Source: Firmicutes bacterium UBA1702 (GTDB taxonomy: Bacteria; Bacillota; Clostridia; Peptostreptococcales; Anaerovoracaceae). Taken from it: a stretch of 13,904 bases of DNA. Positions 1 through 6,717 of this stretch are shown here, one piece after another. Position numbers and translations under genes: made by a program. The stretch is from positions 1 through 13,904 of the forward strand of contig DCJK01000043.1 of the NCBI GenBank assembly GCA_002320005.1. Direction: 5' to 3'. The notes beneath the pieces are model-generated. The model did not search any database and was not told where the DNA came from. It worked only from the letters and a program-made list of their open reading frames with translations. The stretch's first letter is position 1, and each line of letters starts with the position of its first letter.

Positions 1-190
1 CCAAGGGCATAGCTGGGTAGCTACCTACGGACGGGATAAGCGCTGAAAGCATCTAAGTGCGAAGCCCCCCACAAGAAAAGATTTCCTCCTTTAAGGTAAG
101 ACCCGTGAGAGACTATCACGTTGATAGGTCGGAGGTGTAAGTGCAGTAATGCATTCAGCTGACCGATACTAATAGGTCGAACGCTTAACC
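1..190 (+). rRNA. 23S ribosomal RNA, 3' end (5' truncated by window)
   Basis: This is the last ~190 nt of 23S rRNA. The block at about 129-190, with GTGCAGTAATGCATTCAGCTGACCG and then ACTAATAGGTCGA...GCTTAACC, is the conserved 3'-terminal part of domain VI, and the closing GCTTAACC is the usual 3' terminus. The 5' part lies outside the window. The mature end is placed at about 190 by similarity to known 23S ends, so it may be off by a few bases. A 46-nt spacer (191-236) without a tRNA separates it from 5S rRNA. Confidence 0.95.
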
Positions 191-236
191 AATGGTCGTA
201 CTCGAGTTTGGTACTCATTCAGTTTAAAGAGGAAAA

Positions 237-352
237 TCCGGTGACTATAGCGGAGAGGATACACCTGTTCCCATCTCGAACACAGCAGTTAAGCTCTCTA
301 GCGCCGATGATACTTGGTGGGAAGCTGCCTGGGAAAGTAGGTCGTTGCCGGT
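237..352 (+). rRNA. 5S ribosomal RNA
   Basis: This is a complete 5S rRNA of about 116 nt. Visible hallmarks are CCCATCTCGAACACAG (loop C and helix III), GTTAAGC, CGCCGATGATACTTGG, and GGGAAAGTAGGTCG near the 3' end. The 5' TCCGG and the 3' CCGG(T) pair as helix I and set the ends to within a few bases. Its position after 23S gives the standard 23S-5S order, and the terminator a few bases downstream makes it the last gene of the rRNA operon. Confidence 0.95.
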
Positions 353-357
353 TTGAG

Positions 358-389
358 AAAAAGGATGATTTCAAAAATCATCCTTTTTT
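358..389 (+). terminator. rRNA operon intrinsic terminator
   Basis: GGATGATTT (363-371) pairs perfectly with AAATCATCC (375-383) around a 3-nt loop. Flanking A5 and T5 runs extend the stem, and the T-run at 384-389 serves as the U-tract. It begins about 5 nt after the 5S 3' end. Confidence 0.93.
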
Positions 390-461
390 GGTTTTTGCAT
401 AAGGGGCTGCGGAGTACGGGTCGAAAGCCGGGACTGATGTACTGAAGACCGGAAATTTTGA

Positions 462-493
462 GGACAAAACTTCAAATGGACAAAACTTCAAAT
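462..493. repeat. Perfect 16-bp tandem duplication upstream of yitT-like gene
   Basis: The unit GGACAAAACTTCAAAT occurs at 462-477 and again immediately at 478-493 with no mismatch. It lies in the 154-nt gap between the rRNA terminator and the YitT gene, about 50 nt before the start codon. No clear promoter was recognised in this gap. The unit is not palindromic. It may be replication slippage or a pair of direct-repeat binding sites; the sequence does not decide. Confidence 0.85.
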
Positions 494-543
494 GAATGTT
501 TTTTTAAAAAATAAACACATTTTAAGGTATGGGGGGTATTTAC

Positions 544-1446
544 ATGAAGAAAGGCAAAGAAGTAAAATCTGCTTTTAGCGGGGAGAATAACAGGAAAGAT
601 AGAATTAAAAACTATGTGAAGGATGTGGCTTTTGATGTGATAGGAGGCCTCATGATAGCCTTCGGCACATACAACTTTACTGTATATGCTGAATTTCCAA
701 TGGTGGGGTTAAGCGGAATTGCACTGATTTTTTATCATCTGATGAATATACCTATAGGAATAACAACGGCAGTTCTGAATATTCCTATTGCCTTGATATG
801 TTATAAATCGCTGGGGAAAAATTTTTTCCTCAGGTCTGTAAAGTCAATTATAATTACATCGCTTATTATGGATGTCATAGGACCTGCTTTTCCTGTCTTT
901 TCAGGAGACAAGCTTCTGGCTGCAATTTGTGCAGGCGTTTTGTCCGGAATCGGATATGGCTTGATTTATATGAGGAATTCTTCTACCGGAGGAGTTGATT
1001 TTGTTGTAATGACAATTAAAAAAGCACATCCGCATCTCACTATAGGAAGCATTTCATTTGTCATAGATGTTTTTATAATAATTTTAGGTACGGCAGTTGT
1101 ATCCGGCGAGATTGAAAATTTAATATATGGTATGATAATAAGCTTTATTTTGTCTGCAGTGGTGGATAAAGTAATGTATGGATTGTCAGCAGGAAAGATG
1201 GCGCTTATCGTCACTTCAAATCCACGGCAGGTGGCAGAACAGATCAGTTTGACCACGGAAAGAGGATGTACCTTTATTAAGGCTCAGGGAAGCTATTCAG
1301 AAGAAGAAAGAGATGTGGTAATGTGTGCATGCAGCAATAAGCAGATGTTCGCAATCAGAACAGCAGCAAAGGTGGCAGACCCTGATGCGTTTATAGTAAT
1401 ACTTGATTCCAATGAGGTTGTCGGAGAGGGTTTCAAGAAAGCCTGA
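544..1446 (+). CDS. YitT family membrane protein (DUF161 + DUF2179)
   Basis: This 300-residue protein has the YitT layout. A polytopic N-terminal membrane region has hydrophobic segments near residues 20-45, 52-75, 82-105, 115-140 and 160-215, with the motif RNSSTGGVDFVV typical of the family. A soluble C-terminal DUF2179 domain covers about residues 220-295 (VTSNPRQVAEQI...GCTFIKAQGSYS...DAFIVILDSNEVVGEGF). Family function is poorly defined; members are assumed to be membrane transporters or sensors, so no substrate is assigned. ATG 544 is preferred over the in-frame ATG at 529 because the G-run at 531-536 is then correctly spaced as a ribosome site. The gene stands alone between two terminators. 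Confidence 0.88.
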   Translation: MKKGKEVKSAFSGENNRKDRIKNYVKDVAFDVIGGLMIAFGTYNFTVYAEFPMVGLSGIALIFYHLMNIPIGITTAVLNIPIALICYKSLGKNFFLRSVKSIIITSLIMDVIGPAFPVFSGDKLLAAICAGVLSGIGYGLIYMRNSSTGGVDFVVMTIKKAHPHLTIGSISFVIDVFIIILGTAVVSGEIENLIYGMIISFILSAVVDKVMYGLSAGKMALIVTSNPRQVAEQISLTTERGCTFIKAQGSYSEEERDVVMCACSNKQMFAIRTAAKVADPDAFIVILDSNEVVGEGFKKA

Positions 1447-1483
1447 TACAAATTAAAATTTCCTGTTGGAAATAACAGCTATG

Positions 1484-1512
1484 AAAAGCGTCCCGGACAA
1501 CGGGACGCTTTT
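1484..1512 (+). terminator. Intrinsic terminator after YitT gene
   Basis: AAAAGCGTCCCG (1484-1495) and CGGGACGCTTTT (1501-1512) form a perfect 12-bp stem with the 5-nt loop GACAA, 37 nt after the YitT stop codon. The A4/T4 ends make it symmetric, so it could also stop minus-strand transcripts coming from the M20 gene. Confidence 0.88.
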
Positions 1513-1653
1513 ACGGTTATTAGAATAAGATGATTCCGGCAAAAAGTAAGCTCCGATTCACACATATAGATTTAAAATCAACTGTTCGTTCTTTTATAGC
1601 ACTGCGTTTATATTATGGAATTGTATATACGGGAAAAAATCTCAAAAAAGAGA

Positions 1654-3333
1654 CTATTCTGAAATAATTTCCTTTACAGCAAAATCTATAAGCCTCGGTG
1701 TTCTGACAAGCAGATCTTCCAAATTGACGCGTTCCGTCATTTTGTGAAAATCTTTGCCCCATGGGCCTATATTTATACACGGCATGGAAATATCGTGGAT
1801 TTGTTCAAAAGGAATGTCATAGGCCTTTCCAAAAAGAGGCATGCTTTCCTCTACTGCTTTTCGGACTGATGTAGGATTTTCAATTTGTATATAGCTTAGA
1901 TCTGAAATCCCTGTATAGAAGTATTCCTTGGTGTAAGGCATATTAAATTCTTCTTTTGAAAAATCATTAAGAAGTTCAAACAAATCTTTGACTTTAGAAT
2001 CTCTTTCTTCATAACTAATGTTTGAAACGCTTGGATAGTAAGGAGGAATCAGACCATATACAATGCAAGGTGCGGTATCGTCAATATAATCAAATATGAG
2101 TTCCAACAACTTAAAATTGCATTCTATGACGGATATAGTGCCATCATTCATTTTGTTGCCTAATTCTGATAAGGTCTGTTCATATTTCTGTGTGAATTCT
2201 TTTCCATGAAGTGATTCGGCTTCTGCATAAAGCTCACTGAATGTTACTGTTTTTGATTTCCAAGGAAGTTTTGAAATCGGCCTTCCGGTATTTTTGAGAA
2301 AGATTTCGTAGGACCTGTTCATCTCATCAATTACGGAATCAAAAGCGTCGATACATATTGAGCGTATTTTTGAAAGCAGTTCTTCAGGTGTCTGAGTTAA
2401 AGTAAGAACGCTGAGGCACCCTGAAGCGCTCAAAGGCATTGAAACATCATATGTGGTTTTGCTGTCCTTCATGTAAAGCCATGTGGCACCTGGAGAGCAT
2501 TCACCCATTGTTGTATCGGAAAGGTACATATTCCCTTCGGTTCTCCTTACTATTTCCGATAGTATGTTAACAGGATTGAGTCCCTCAAAAGATTTGCCGC
2601 AATGAGCTAGAAAACCACGTACATAAAAGAAAGGCATCATTTTTCCTATTGAACCGCAGGAAATAACACCTGTATCGAAGTCTTTTCTCTGGTGCGGTTC
2701 AGAATTGATCATAAACTTGTAATTGAGGTTATACTCCTTTTTTAAATCACAAAGGAGAGAAACAGCCCCTCGCATTCCTGCAGACAGGTTTTCCTCATCA
2801 GGCACACCTATGACGACAATGTTGCCTTTGAAGTCACTGAGTTTTGAATACTGTTTCATGAGGCAGTACTGAATAGCTCCCCCTCCTTTCATATCAGCAC
2901 AACCGCGTCCAAACATAAATGTACCATCGGCAAGATCTTTCTGTACATCGATCTGAAGACTGTCTTTAATTTTTAAAAGAGCTTTTTTTAGTTCGTCCGG
3001 ACTAAAGGCCAGTTCTTTCATATTCTTAAAATCTTCTATTGTGACAACATCATAGTGGTGAACCATCACAACGGTATTGTCACCTTCTCCCTTAACCATT
3101 GCATAACATACTTTTCTGTTTAAGTGGTCATCCGGGACAGGATATAATCCGTAATGCTGAGGATTATTTTGAAAATAAGGGATTTCCGCAAGTTTTGACT
3201 GGAAGAATTTTTGCACATCATTCTCTCCTGCGGAGTTGGAAAAACTTTGAACTTTAATGTATGAATATAAGAAATCATTTATATCATCTTTAAGTTCTTT
3301 GAAATTAATGAAATGATTGTTGCTGGTTTTCAT
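1654..3333 (-). CDS. M20 family metallopeptidase, RocB-like
   Basis: A 559-residue M20 zinc-dependent hydrolase of RocB-like length and layout (B. subtilis RocB, an arginine-utilisation protein of unclear biochemistry, is about 566 residues). The metal and catalytic set looks complete: H93-Y-D95 in VMVHHYDVV, bridging D147 in GRGCADMKGG, E180-E181 in VPDEENLSAG, E212 in INSEPH, and H530 in GPWGKDFHKMTE. M20 enzymes use such residues to hold two zinc ions and hydrolyse peptide or amide bonds; the substrate here cannot be read. No signal peptide is seen, so it is probably cytoplasmic. ATG 3333 is chosen because GGAGG (3339-3343) lies 5 nt upstream; an in-frame GTG at 3345 would overlap that site. 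It is divergent from a GntR/FCD gene that probably controls it. No arginine-catabolic neighbours are present, so the symbol rocB is not transferred. Confidence 0.88.
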   Translation of the reverse strand: MKTSNNHFINFKELKDDINDFLYSYIKVQSFSNSAGENDVQKFFQSKLAEIPYFQNNPQHYGLYPVPDDHLNRKVCYAMVKGEGDNTVVMVHHYDVVTIEDFKNMKELAFSPDELKKALLKIKDSLQIDVQKDLADGTFMFGRGCADMKGGGAIQYCLMKQYSKLSDFKGNIVVIGVPDEENLSAGMRGAVSLLCDLKKEYNLNYKFMINSEPHQRKDFDTGVISCGSIGKMMPFFYVRGFLAHCGKSFEGLNPVNILSEIVRRTEGNMYLSDTTMGECSPGATWLYMKDSKTTYDVSMPLSASGCLSVLTLTQTPEELLSKIRSICIDAFDSVIDEMNRSYEIFLKNTGRPISKLPWKSKTVTFSELYAEAESLHGKEFTQKYEQTLSELGNKMNDGTISVIECNFKLLELIFDYIDDTAPCIVYGLIPPYYPSVSNISYEERDSKVKDLFELLNDFSKEEFNMPYTKEYFYTGISDLSYIQIENPTSVRKAVEESMPLFGKAYDIPFEQIHDISMPCINIGPWGKDFHKMTERVNLEDLLVRTPRLIDFAVKEIISE

Positions 3334-3391
3334 GATTACCTCCACTGTAAGTATTTTTTATCGCATAAAATATATTGTATTTAATTATGTA

Positions 3392-3413
3392 TTATTGTAT
3401 ACATTTACAATAA
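3392..3413. promoter_or_regulatory. Candidate GntR operator (inverted repeat) over the peptidase promoter
   Basis: TTATTGTA (3392-3399) and TACAATAA (3406-3413) form a perfect 8+8-bp inverted repeat with a 6-nt spacer. An inner perfect TGTATACA lies at 3396-3403. The repeat covers the -10 and most of the spacer of the minus-strand promoter, the classic place for a repressor. GntR/FCD dimers bind short AT-rich palindromes of this kind, often with a TTGTATACAA-like core, and such a regulator is encoded next door. Binding itself is inference. Confidence 0.6.
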
Positions 3414-3421
3414 AATGTCAA
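3394..3421 (-). promoter_or_regulatory. Sigma-A-type promoter of the M20 peptidase gene
   Basis: Read on the minus strand: a perfect -35 TTGACA (3421-3416), a 16-nt spacer, and -10 TACAAT (3399-3394). It lies about 60 nt upstream of the ATG at 3333. It is the best promoter match in the divergent region. Confidence 0.7.
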
Positions 3422-3450
3422 TAGACAAAGTTGTAAAAACATGCTAAATT
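3422..3450 (+). promoter_or_regulatory. Candidate promoter of the GntR gene
   Basis: TAGACA (3422-3427), a 17-nt spacer and TAAATT (3445-3450), placed back-to-back with the peptidase promoter. A second perfect inverted repeat, AATTAT-N4-ATAATT (3447-3462), overlaps the -10 and could be an autoregulatory site or chance in AT-rich DNA. The transcript would lead directly into ATG 3494. Confidence 0.45.
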
Positions 3451-3493
3451 ATATACATAATTCGCTATACGAAAATGTGTTCGGGAGGAAACG

Positions 3494-4141
3494 ATGAACG
3501 GAAACAGTACATTGAAAGATCTTGTATATGAATATATAACGACTCACATCATAAAGGGAGATTTGCAACCAAACAAAAAAATAAGTGAATCGGAAATTTG
3601 TGAAACTCTCGGTGTCAGCAGAACGCCGGTAAGGGAGGCCCTTATACATCTGTCAAGCGAAGGAGTTCTGCAGAACATACCTCATAAAGGATTTATAATA
3701 AAGCCTCTTAATGAGGAACAGGCGGCAGAGCTCTATGAAGTCATAGGTGTTCTGGATGGTCTTGCAGCGTCTATGGCTTGTGATAACTTAGATGAAGAGA
3801 CAATTAGGGAAATGGACTTTTATACATTGAGTATGGATTTAGCAATAAACACAGGGAACTTCTCCATGTATTATAAACAACAGGAAATATTTCACAGGTT
3901 GTATGTTGAAAAATGTGGAAACAAAACGTTGGAAGATCTTATTCTGGAACTTAAGCGTAAACTTCTTAAGAAAAATTATCAGATTGAGGGAACCGAAAGG
4001 AAAAAAGAAATCTTGCTTTCCACAAATTCACAGCATAAAGAAATGATGATACTTTTCAAAAAAAAGGATAAAAAAGCCTTGTCAGCATATATGGCAGATG
4101 TTCATTGGAAGCCGGAGAAAGCAAATTGGGAATCTTTTTGA
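3494..4141 (+). CDS. GntR family transcriptional regulator, FCD (FadR-type) subfamily
   Basis: A 215-residue regulator. Residues ~5-70 are a winged helix-turn-helix DNA-binding domain with the GntR signature ISESEICETLGVSRTPVREAL (split in the protein at residues 30-50), followed by the wing SSEGVLQNIPHKGFIIKPL. Residues ~75-207 are the all-helical FCD ligand domain. Its three metal-binding histidines are present as H134 (EIFHRL), H181 (NSQHKEM) and H204 (ADVHW). The acidic residue usually found four positions before the first histidine is Q130 here, so the metal or ligand site may be altered. The ribosome site GGGAGGA sits just before ATG 3494. Its divergent placement to the M20 gene, with an inverted repeat in between, suggests it senses that enzyme's substrate or product and controls both genes. 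Confidence 0.9.
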   Translation: MNGNSTLKDLVYEYITTHIIKGDLQPNKKISESEICETLGVSRTPVREALIHLSSEGVLQNIPHKGFIIKPLNEEQAAELYEVIGVLDGLAASMACDNLDEETIREMDFYTLSMDLAINTGNFSMYYKQQEIFHRLYVEKCGNKTLEDLILELKRKLLKKNYQIEGTERKKEILLSTNSQHKEMMILFKKKDKKALSAYMADVHWKPEKANWESF

Positions 4142-4167
4142 GCACGTCAAAACAAATAAATTCTGAG

Positions 4168-4196
4168 TTTTTTTATATGAAAATATATGGTATAAT
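4168..4196 (+). promoter_or_regulatory. Extended -10 promoter for the microprotein-tmk operon
   Basis: TATAAT (4191-4196) is a perfect -10, with TG at 4188-4189 giving the extended form TGGTATAAT. The -35 position 17 nt upstream (4168-4173) is only a T-run, which extended -10 promoters tolerate. It is 35 nt before the GTG of the small gene at 4232 and is the only good promoter before tmk. Confidence 0.65.
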
Positions 4197-4231
4197 GAAT
4201 CATAATGCCAGGAAAAAGGAGGAGCGGATTC

Positions 4232-4345
4232 GTGCATATTATCAAGATTATTTTTGCCGTGCTTACGTGCGTTCCTCTGGCGGCTTTATGCTATTACTTT
4301 TTAAATAAGCTGGTAGATCAGCTATACAAAAACAGGAGCAAGTAA
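4232..4345 (+). CDS. Unrecognised 37-residue membrane microprotein upstream of tmk
   Basis: A small open frame starting at GTG 4232 encodes 37 residues. It begins MHIIKIIFAVLTCVPLAALC, continues with one hydrophobic helix to about residue 24, and ends in a short polar, basic tail (NKLVDQLYKNRSK). Three signs favour a real gene: a near-perfect ribosome site AAGGAGGAG (4216-4224) 7 nt upstream, an extended -10 promoter 35 nt upstream, and a stop codon sharing one base with the tmk start (TAATG, 4343-4347), which implies translational coupling. The two central cysteines do not form a lipobox. I recognise no family. It may be a small membrane regulator, or act mainly as a leader peptide that delivers ribosomes to tmk. 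Confidence 0.68.
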   Translation: MHIIKIIFAVLTCVPLAALCYYFLNKLVDQLYKNRSK

Positions 4346-4974
4346 TGAGCAAGGGATTGTTTATTTCCATTGAGGGGCCGGACGGAAGCGGCAAATCTAC
4401 GCAAATCGAAAACATAAAACAGTTTTTCTGTGACAAGGGTATTGACATCGTATTTACCAGAGAACCGGGAGGCACTGCAATAGGTGAAAGAATAAGGGAA
4501 ATTATTCTTGATAAAAATTGCAGTGAAATGGATTACATGACAGAAGCAATGTTGTATGCCGCTGCCAGGTCTCAGCATGTGGCTCAGGTGATCAGACCTT
4601 CCCTGGAGGAGGGAAAGATAGTTATCTGTGACAGATTTGTGGATTCAAGTATAGCCTATCAGGGATACGGACGCAAGCTTGGAGATGCTGTGGCCATAAT
4701 AAATGGCTTCGCAATCGGAAAATGCCTGCCTGATGTGACATTCCTCATGAAGCTTGATCCTCGTATCGGAAGGCGCAGGATAGATGCAGACAAACAGGAC
4801 AGGCTGGAAAGGGAACAAGATGATTTTCATATAGCTGTTTTTGAGGGATATCTTGAACTTGAAAAAAAATACAAGGACAGGATTGTGGGGATTGACGCCA
4901 GCAGAAGCATAGAAGAAATTAAAGTGGATATTTATAAAAAACTGGAGGAGTTGCTTAAAGGTGTCACTGGATAA
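4345..4974 (+). CDS. tmk: Thymidylate kinase
   Basis: This enzyme phosphorylates dTMP to dTDP with ATP in the cytoplasm, a step needed for dTTP supply. The 209 residues match the family's usual ~205-215. Visible motifs are the P-loop GPDGSGKST (11-19), the substrate-binding TREPGGT (38-44), the DRF-type motif CDRFVDSSIAYQG (95-107), and an arginine-rich LID region RIGRRRIDADKQDRLE (140-155). The start ATG overlaps the stop of the upstream microprotein by one base. The 3' end overlaps holB by 14 nt. The tmk-holB pairing is common in Firmicutes and couples nucleotide supply to a replisome subunit gene. Confidence 0.97.
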   Translation: MSKGLFISIEGPDGSGKSTQIENIKQFFCDKGIDIVFTREPGGTAIGERIREIILDKNCSEMDYMTEAMLYAAARSQHVAQVIRPSLEEGKIVICDRFVDSSIAYQGYGRKLGDAVAIINGFAIGKCLPDVTFLMKLDPRIGRRRIDADKQDRLEREQDDFHIAVFEGYLELEKKYKDRIVGIDASRSIEEIKVDIYKKLEELLKGVTG

Positions 4975-5767
4975 ATTCAGTTCGAACAAAAAGCTTATTG
5001 ATCGTATAGAAGAGAGCATAAAATGCGGAAAAGTTTTTCATGCCTACATAATTGAGGGGGACGGATTGTCAGGCAAAGAAAACTTTGCGCGGGAATTATG
5101 TAAAGCTGTTTTGTGTGAAAAAGCTCCGGGGACAGGATGTGACCGGTGTCTGAGTTGCCGCAAAATAGATCATGGCAACTATGAAGATCTTTATTATATA
5201 GAAGCGGACGGCATGTCTGTAAAAGACGAGCAGGTGTCAAAGCTTCAGTCAGATCTGAAGAAAAAACCCACCGGACCGAGAAATCTTGCTATAATACAGG
5301 ACGCAGATACTATGACGACCAGGGCTCAGAACAGGCTTCTTAAGACCCTTGAAGAACCTTACCAAGGCACTGTCATCATGCTTCTTTCTGAAAATCGTGA
5401 GAACCTGCTTGAAACCATCAGGTCAAGATGTGTGACCTTAAGACTGGAAAATACAGCGGATGGCAGTGAAAAGCAGCATGCGGCATCTGAAATATTCCAG
5501 GTAATTCATGATGGAAAGAGTTTTTATGAAACCAAAGCGCTTCTGATGAAAAATATGAAGAGCAGGGAGGAAGCGCTTATACTGTTGGACGGGCTGGAAA
5601 GAATATATAGAGAGATTCTCGTAGGCAGGGACAGCCGCAGCAGGCTTTATCGAACAGAAGAAATATGCAGGGTTATAGAACTGATTGAAGAGGCTCGAAG
5701 AGATTTATATGCAAAAGTGAATTATCAGTACGCCCTTAAAAATCTAATATTAAAAATCGGAGGATAA
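4961..5767 (+). CDS. holB: DNA polymerase III delta' subunit
   Basis: A clamp-loader subunit of 268 residues, shorter than the ~330 of B. subtilis HolB. The AAA+ fold starts with HAYIIEGDGLSGKENFA (27-43), a degenerate P-loop, as expected for delta', which does not hydrolyse ATP. Zinc-binding cysteines follow at C52, C60, C63 and C66 (CX7CX2CX2C). A Walker B-like IIQDADTM (111-118) and the conserved SRC motif (155-157) follow. The C-terminal collar domain is short. Start GTG 4961 is chosen because GGAGGAG (4944-4950) lies 10 nt upstream; this places the start inside tmk and predicts coupled translation. The next gene, ricT, starts 1 nt after the stop. Confidence 0.93.
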   Translation: MSLDKFSSNKKLIDRIEESIKCGKVFHAYIIEGDGLSGKENFARELCKAVLCEKAPGTGCDRCLSCRKIDHGNYEDLYYIEADGMSVKDEQVSKLQSDLKKKPTGPRNLAIIQDADTMTTRAQNRLLKTLEEPYQGTVIMLLSENRENLLETIRSRCVTLRLENTADGSEKQHAASEIFQVIHDGKSFYETKALLMKNMKSREEALILLDGLERIYREILVGRDSRSRLYRTEEICRVIELIEEARRDLYAKVNYQYALKNLILKIGG

Positions 5768-5768
5768 T

Positions 5769-6713
5769 ATGGTAAAAGTAGCCGGAGTGAGATTTAAAAC
5801 AGCCGGAAAAGTATATTATTTTGACCCGGATGAACTGGATGTAAAAACCGGGGACAGTGTTATAGTGGAAACCGCCAGAGGAATGGAATTCGGTACCGTT
5901 ACTATGGATGTATGCGATGTGGATGAATCCGAAATCGTTGCACCTCTTAAAAAAATAATACGTGTTGCCAACGAAAAAGATCACAAGCAGCATATTGAAA
6001 ACGTAAAAAAGAAAGAGCGGGCAATGGCTTTATGCCAGGAGAAAATAGATAAGCATGGTCTTGTGATGAAGCTTATCGATGTGGAATACACTTTTGACAA
6101 CAGTAAAGTGGTGTTTTATTTTACTGCAGACGGAAGAGTGGATTTCAGAGAACTGGTAAAGGATCTGGCCGGAGTATTCAAAATGCGCATAGAGTTAAGG
6201 CAGATTGGAGTAAGAGATGAAGCTAAGATGCTGGGCGGAATAGGAAGCTGCGGCAGAGCGCTGTGCTGTCATAGTTGGCTGTCTGATTTTGAGCCTGTAT
6301 CAATAAAAATGGCTAAAGTCCAGAACCTTTCACTCAATCCTGCTAAAATTTCAGGAATTTGCGGAAGACTGATGTGCTGTCTGAAATACGAAAATGATAT
6401 ATACATGGAATTCAGAAAAGGCATGCCGGACGTGGGAGAGAGTGTGAAAACTCCTGACGGAACAGCAAAAGTTGTAGATACCAATCTCCTTGAGAGGACT
6501 GTAAAAGTAAGGCTTTTTCTGGATGATAAACCTAAGGGAAAGAACTCTGAAGATAATGCAGATCAGGATGAGAAACTTTCGACGGATATATACACATACA
6601 AAAAAGAAGAAATCCGTCGCATAGATAAGCACAAGGACAAGAAGAACGTAAATATTTTCGAAGGTGTGGATGAGGACACCATGAGAGAAATAGAGGAACT
6701 TATAAAAGACTGA
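5769..6713 (+). CDS. ricT: RicT/YaaT, PSP1-domain regulator of RNase Y
   Basis: This 314-residue protein has the PSP1 domain of the YaaT (RicT) family. In B. subtilis, RicT joins RicA and RicF in the Fe-S-containing Y-complex, which directs RNase Y cleavage of certain polycistronic mRNAs and is needed for sporulation, competence and biofilm formation. The cysteine clusters are present: C161, C166 and C167 in GSCGRALCCHSW, and C198, C203 and C204 in GICGRLMCCLKYE. The N-terminus (GVRFKTAGKVYYFDP...ARGMEFGTV) is typical. The C-terminal ~70 residues are charged (KPKGKNSEDNADQDEK) and probably flexible. GGAGG sits 5 nt before ATG 5769. Lying after holB matches the Bacillus order. Partners RicA and RicF are not in the window. 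Confidence 0.94.
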   Translation: MVKVAGVRFKTAGKVYYFDPDELDVKTGDSVIVETARGMEFGTVTMDVCDVDESEIVAPLKKIIRVANEKDHKQHIENVKKKERAMALCQEKIDKHGLVMKLIDVEYTFDNSKVVFYFTADGRVDFRELVKDLAGVFKMRIELRQIGVRDEAKMLGGIGSCGRALCCHSWLSDFEPVSIKMAKVQNLSLNPAKISGICGRLMCCLKYENDIYMEFRKGMPDVGESVKTPDGTAKVVDTNLLERTVKVRLFLDDKPKGKNSEDNADQDEKLSTDIYTYKKEEIRRIDKHKDKKNVNIFEGVDEDTMREIEELIKD

Positions 6714-6717
6714 TAAT

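Noticed and set aside
191..236. tRNA in the 23S-5S spacer
   Set aside because: At 46 nt the spacer is too short for a tRNA and shows no cloverleaf features.
208..402. 64-residue open frame on the plus strand
   Set aside because: It runs through 5S rRNA and its terminator; no coding value.
3334..3345. GTG 3345 as start of the M20 gene
   Set aside because: It overlaps the GGAGG ribosome site that is correctly placed for ATG 3333.
4105..4308. 67-residue plus-strand frame overlapping the GntR 3' end and the microprotein
   Set aside because: It overlaps the promoter and the better supported GTG 4232 frame and has no recognisable ribosome site.
4232..4345. Lipobox in the microprotein (two cysteines after hydrophobic residues)
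   Set aside because: The residues before each cysteine are Thr and Leu; a lipobox needs Gly, Ala or Ser there.
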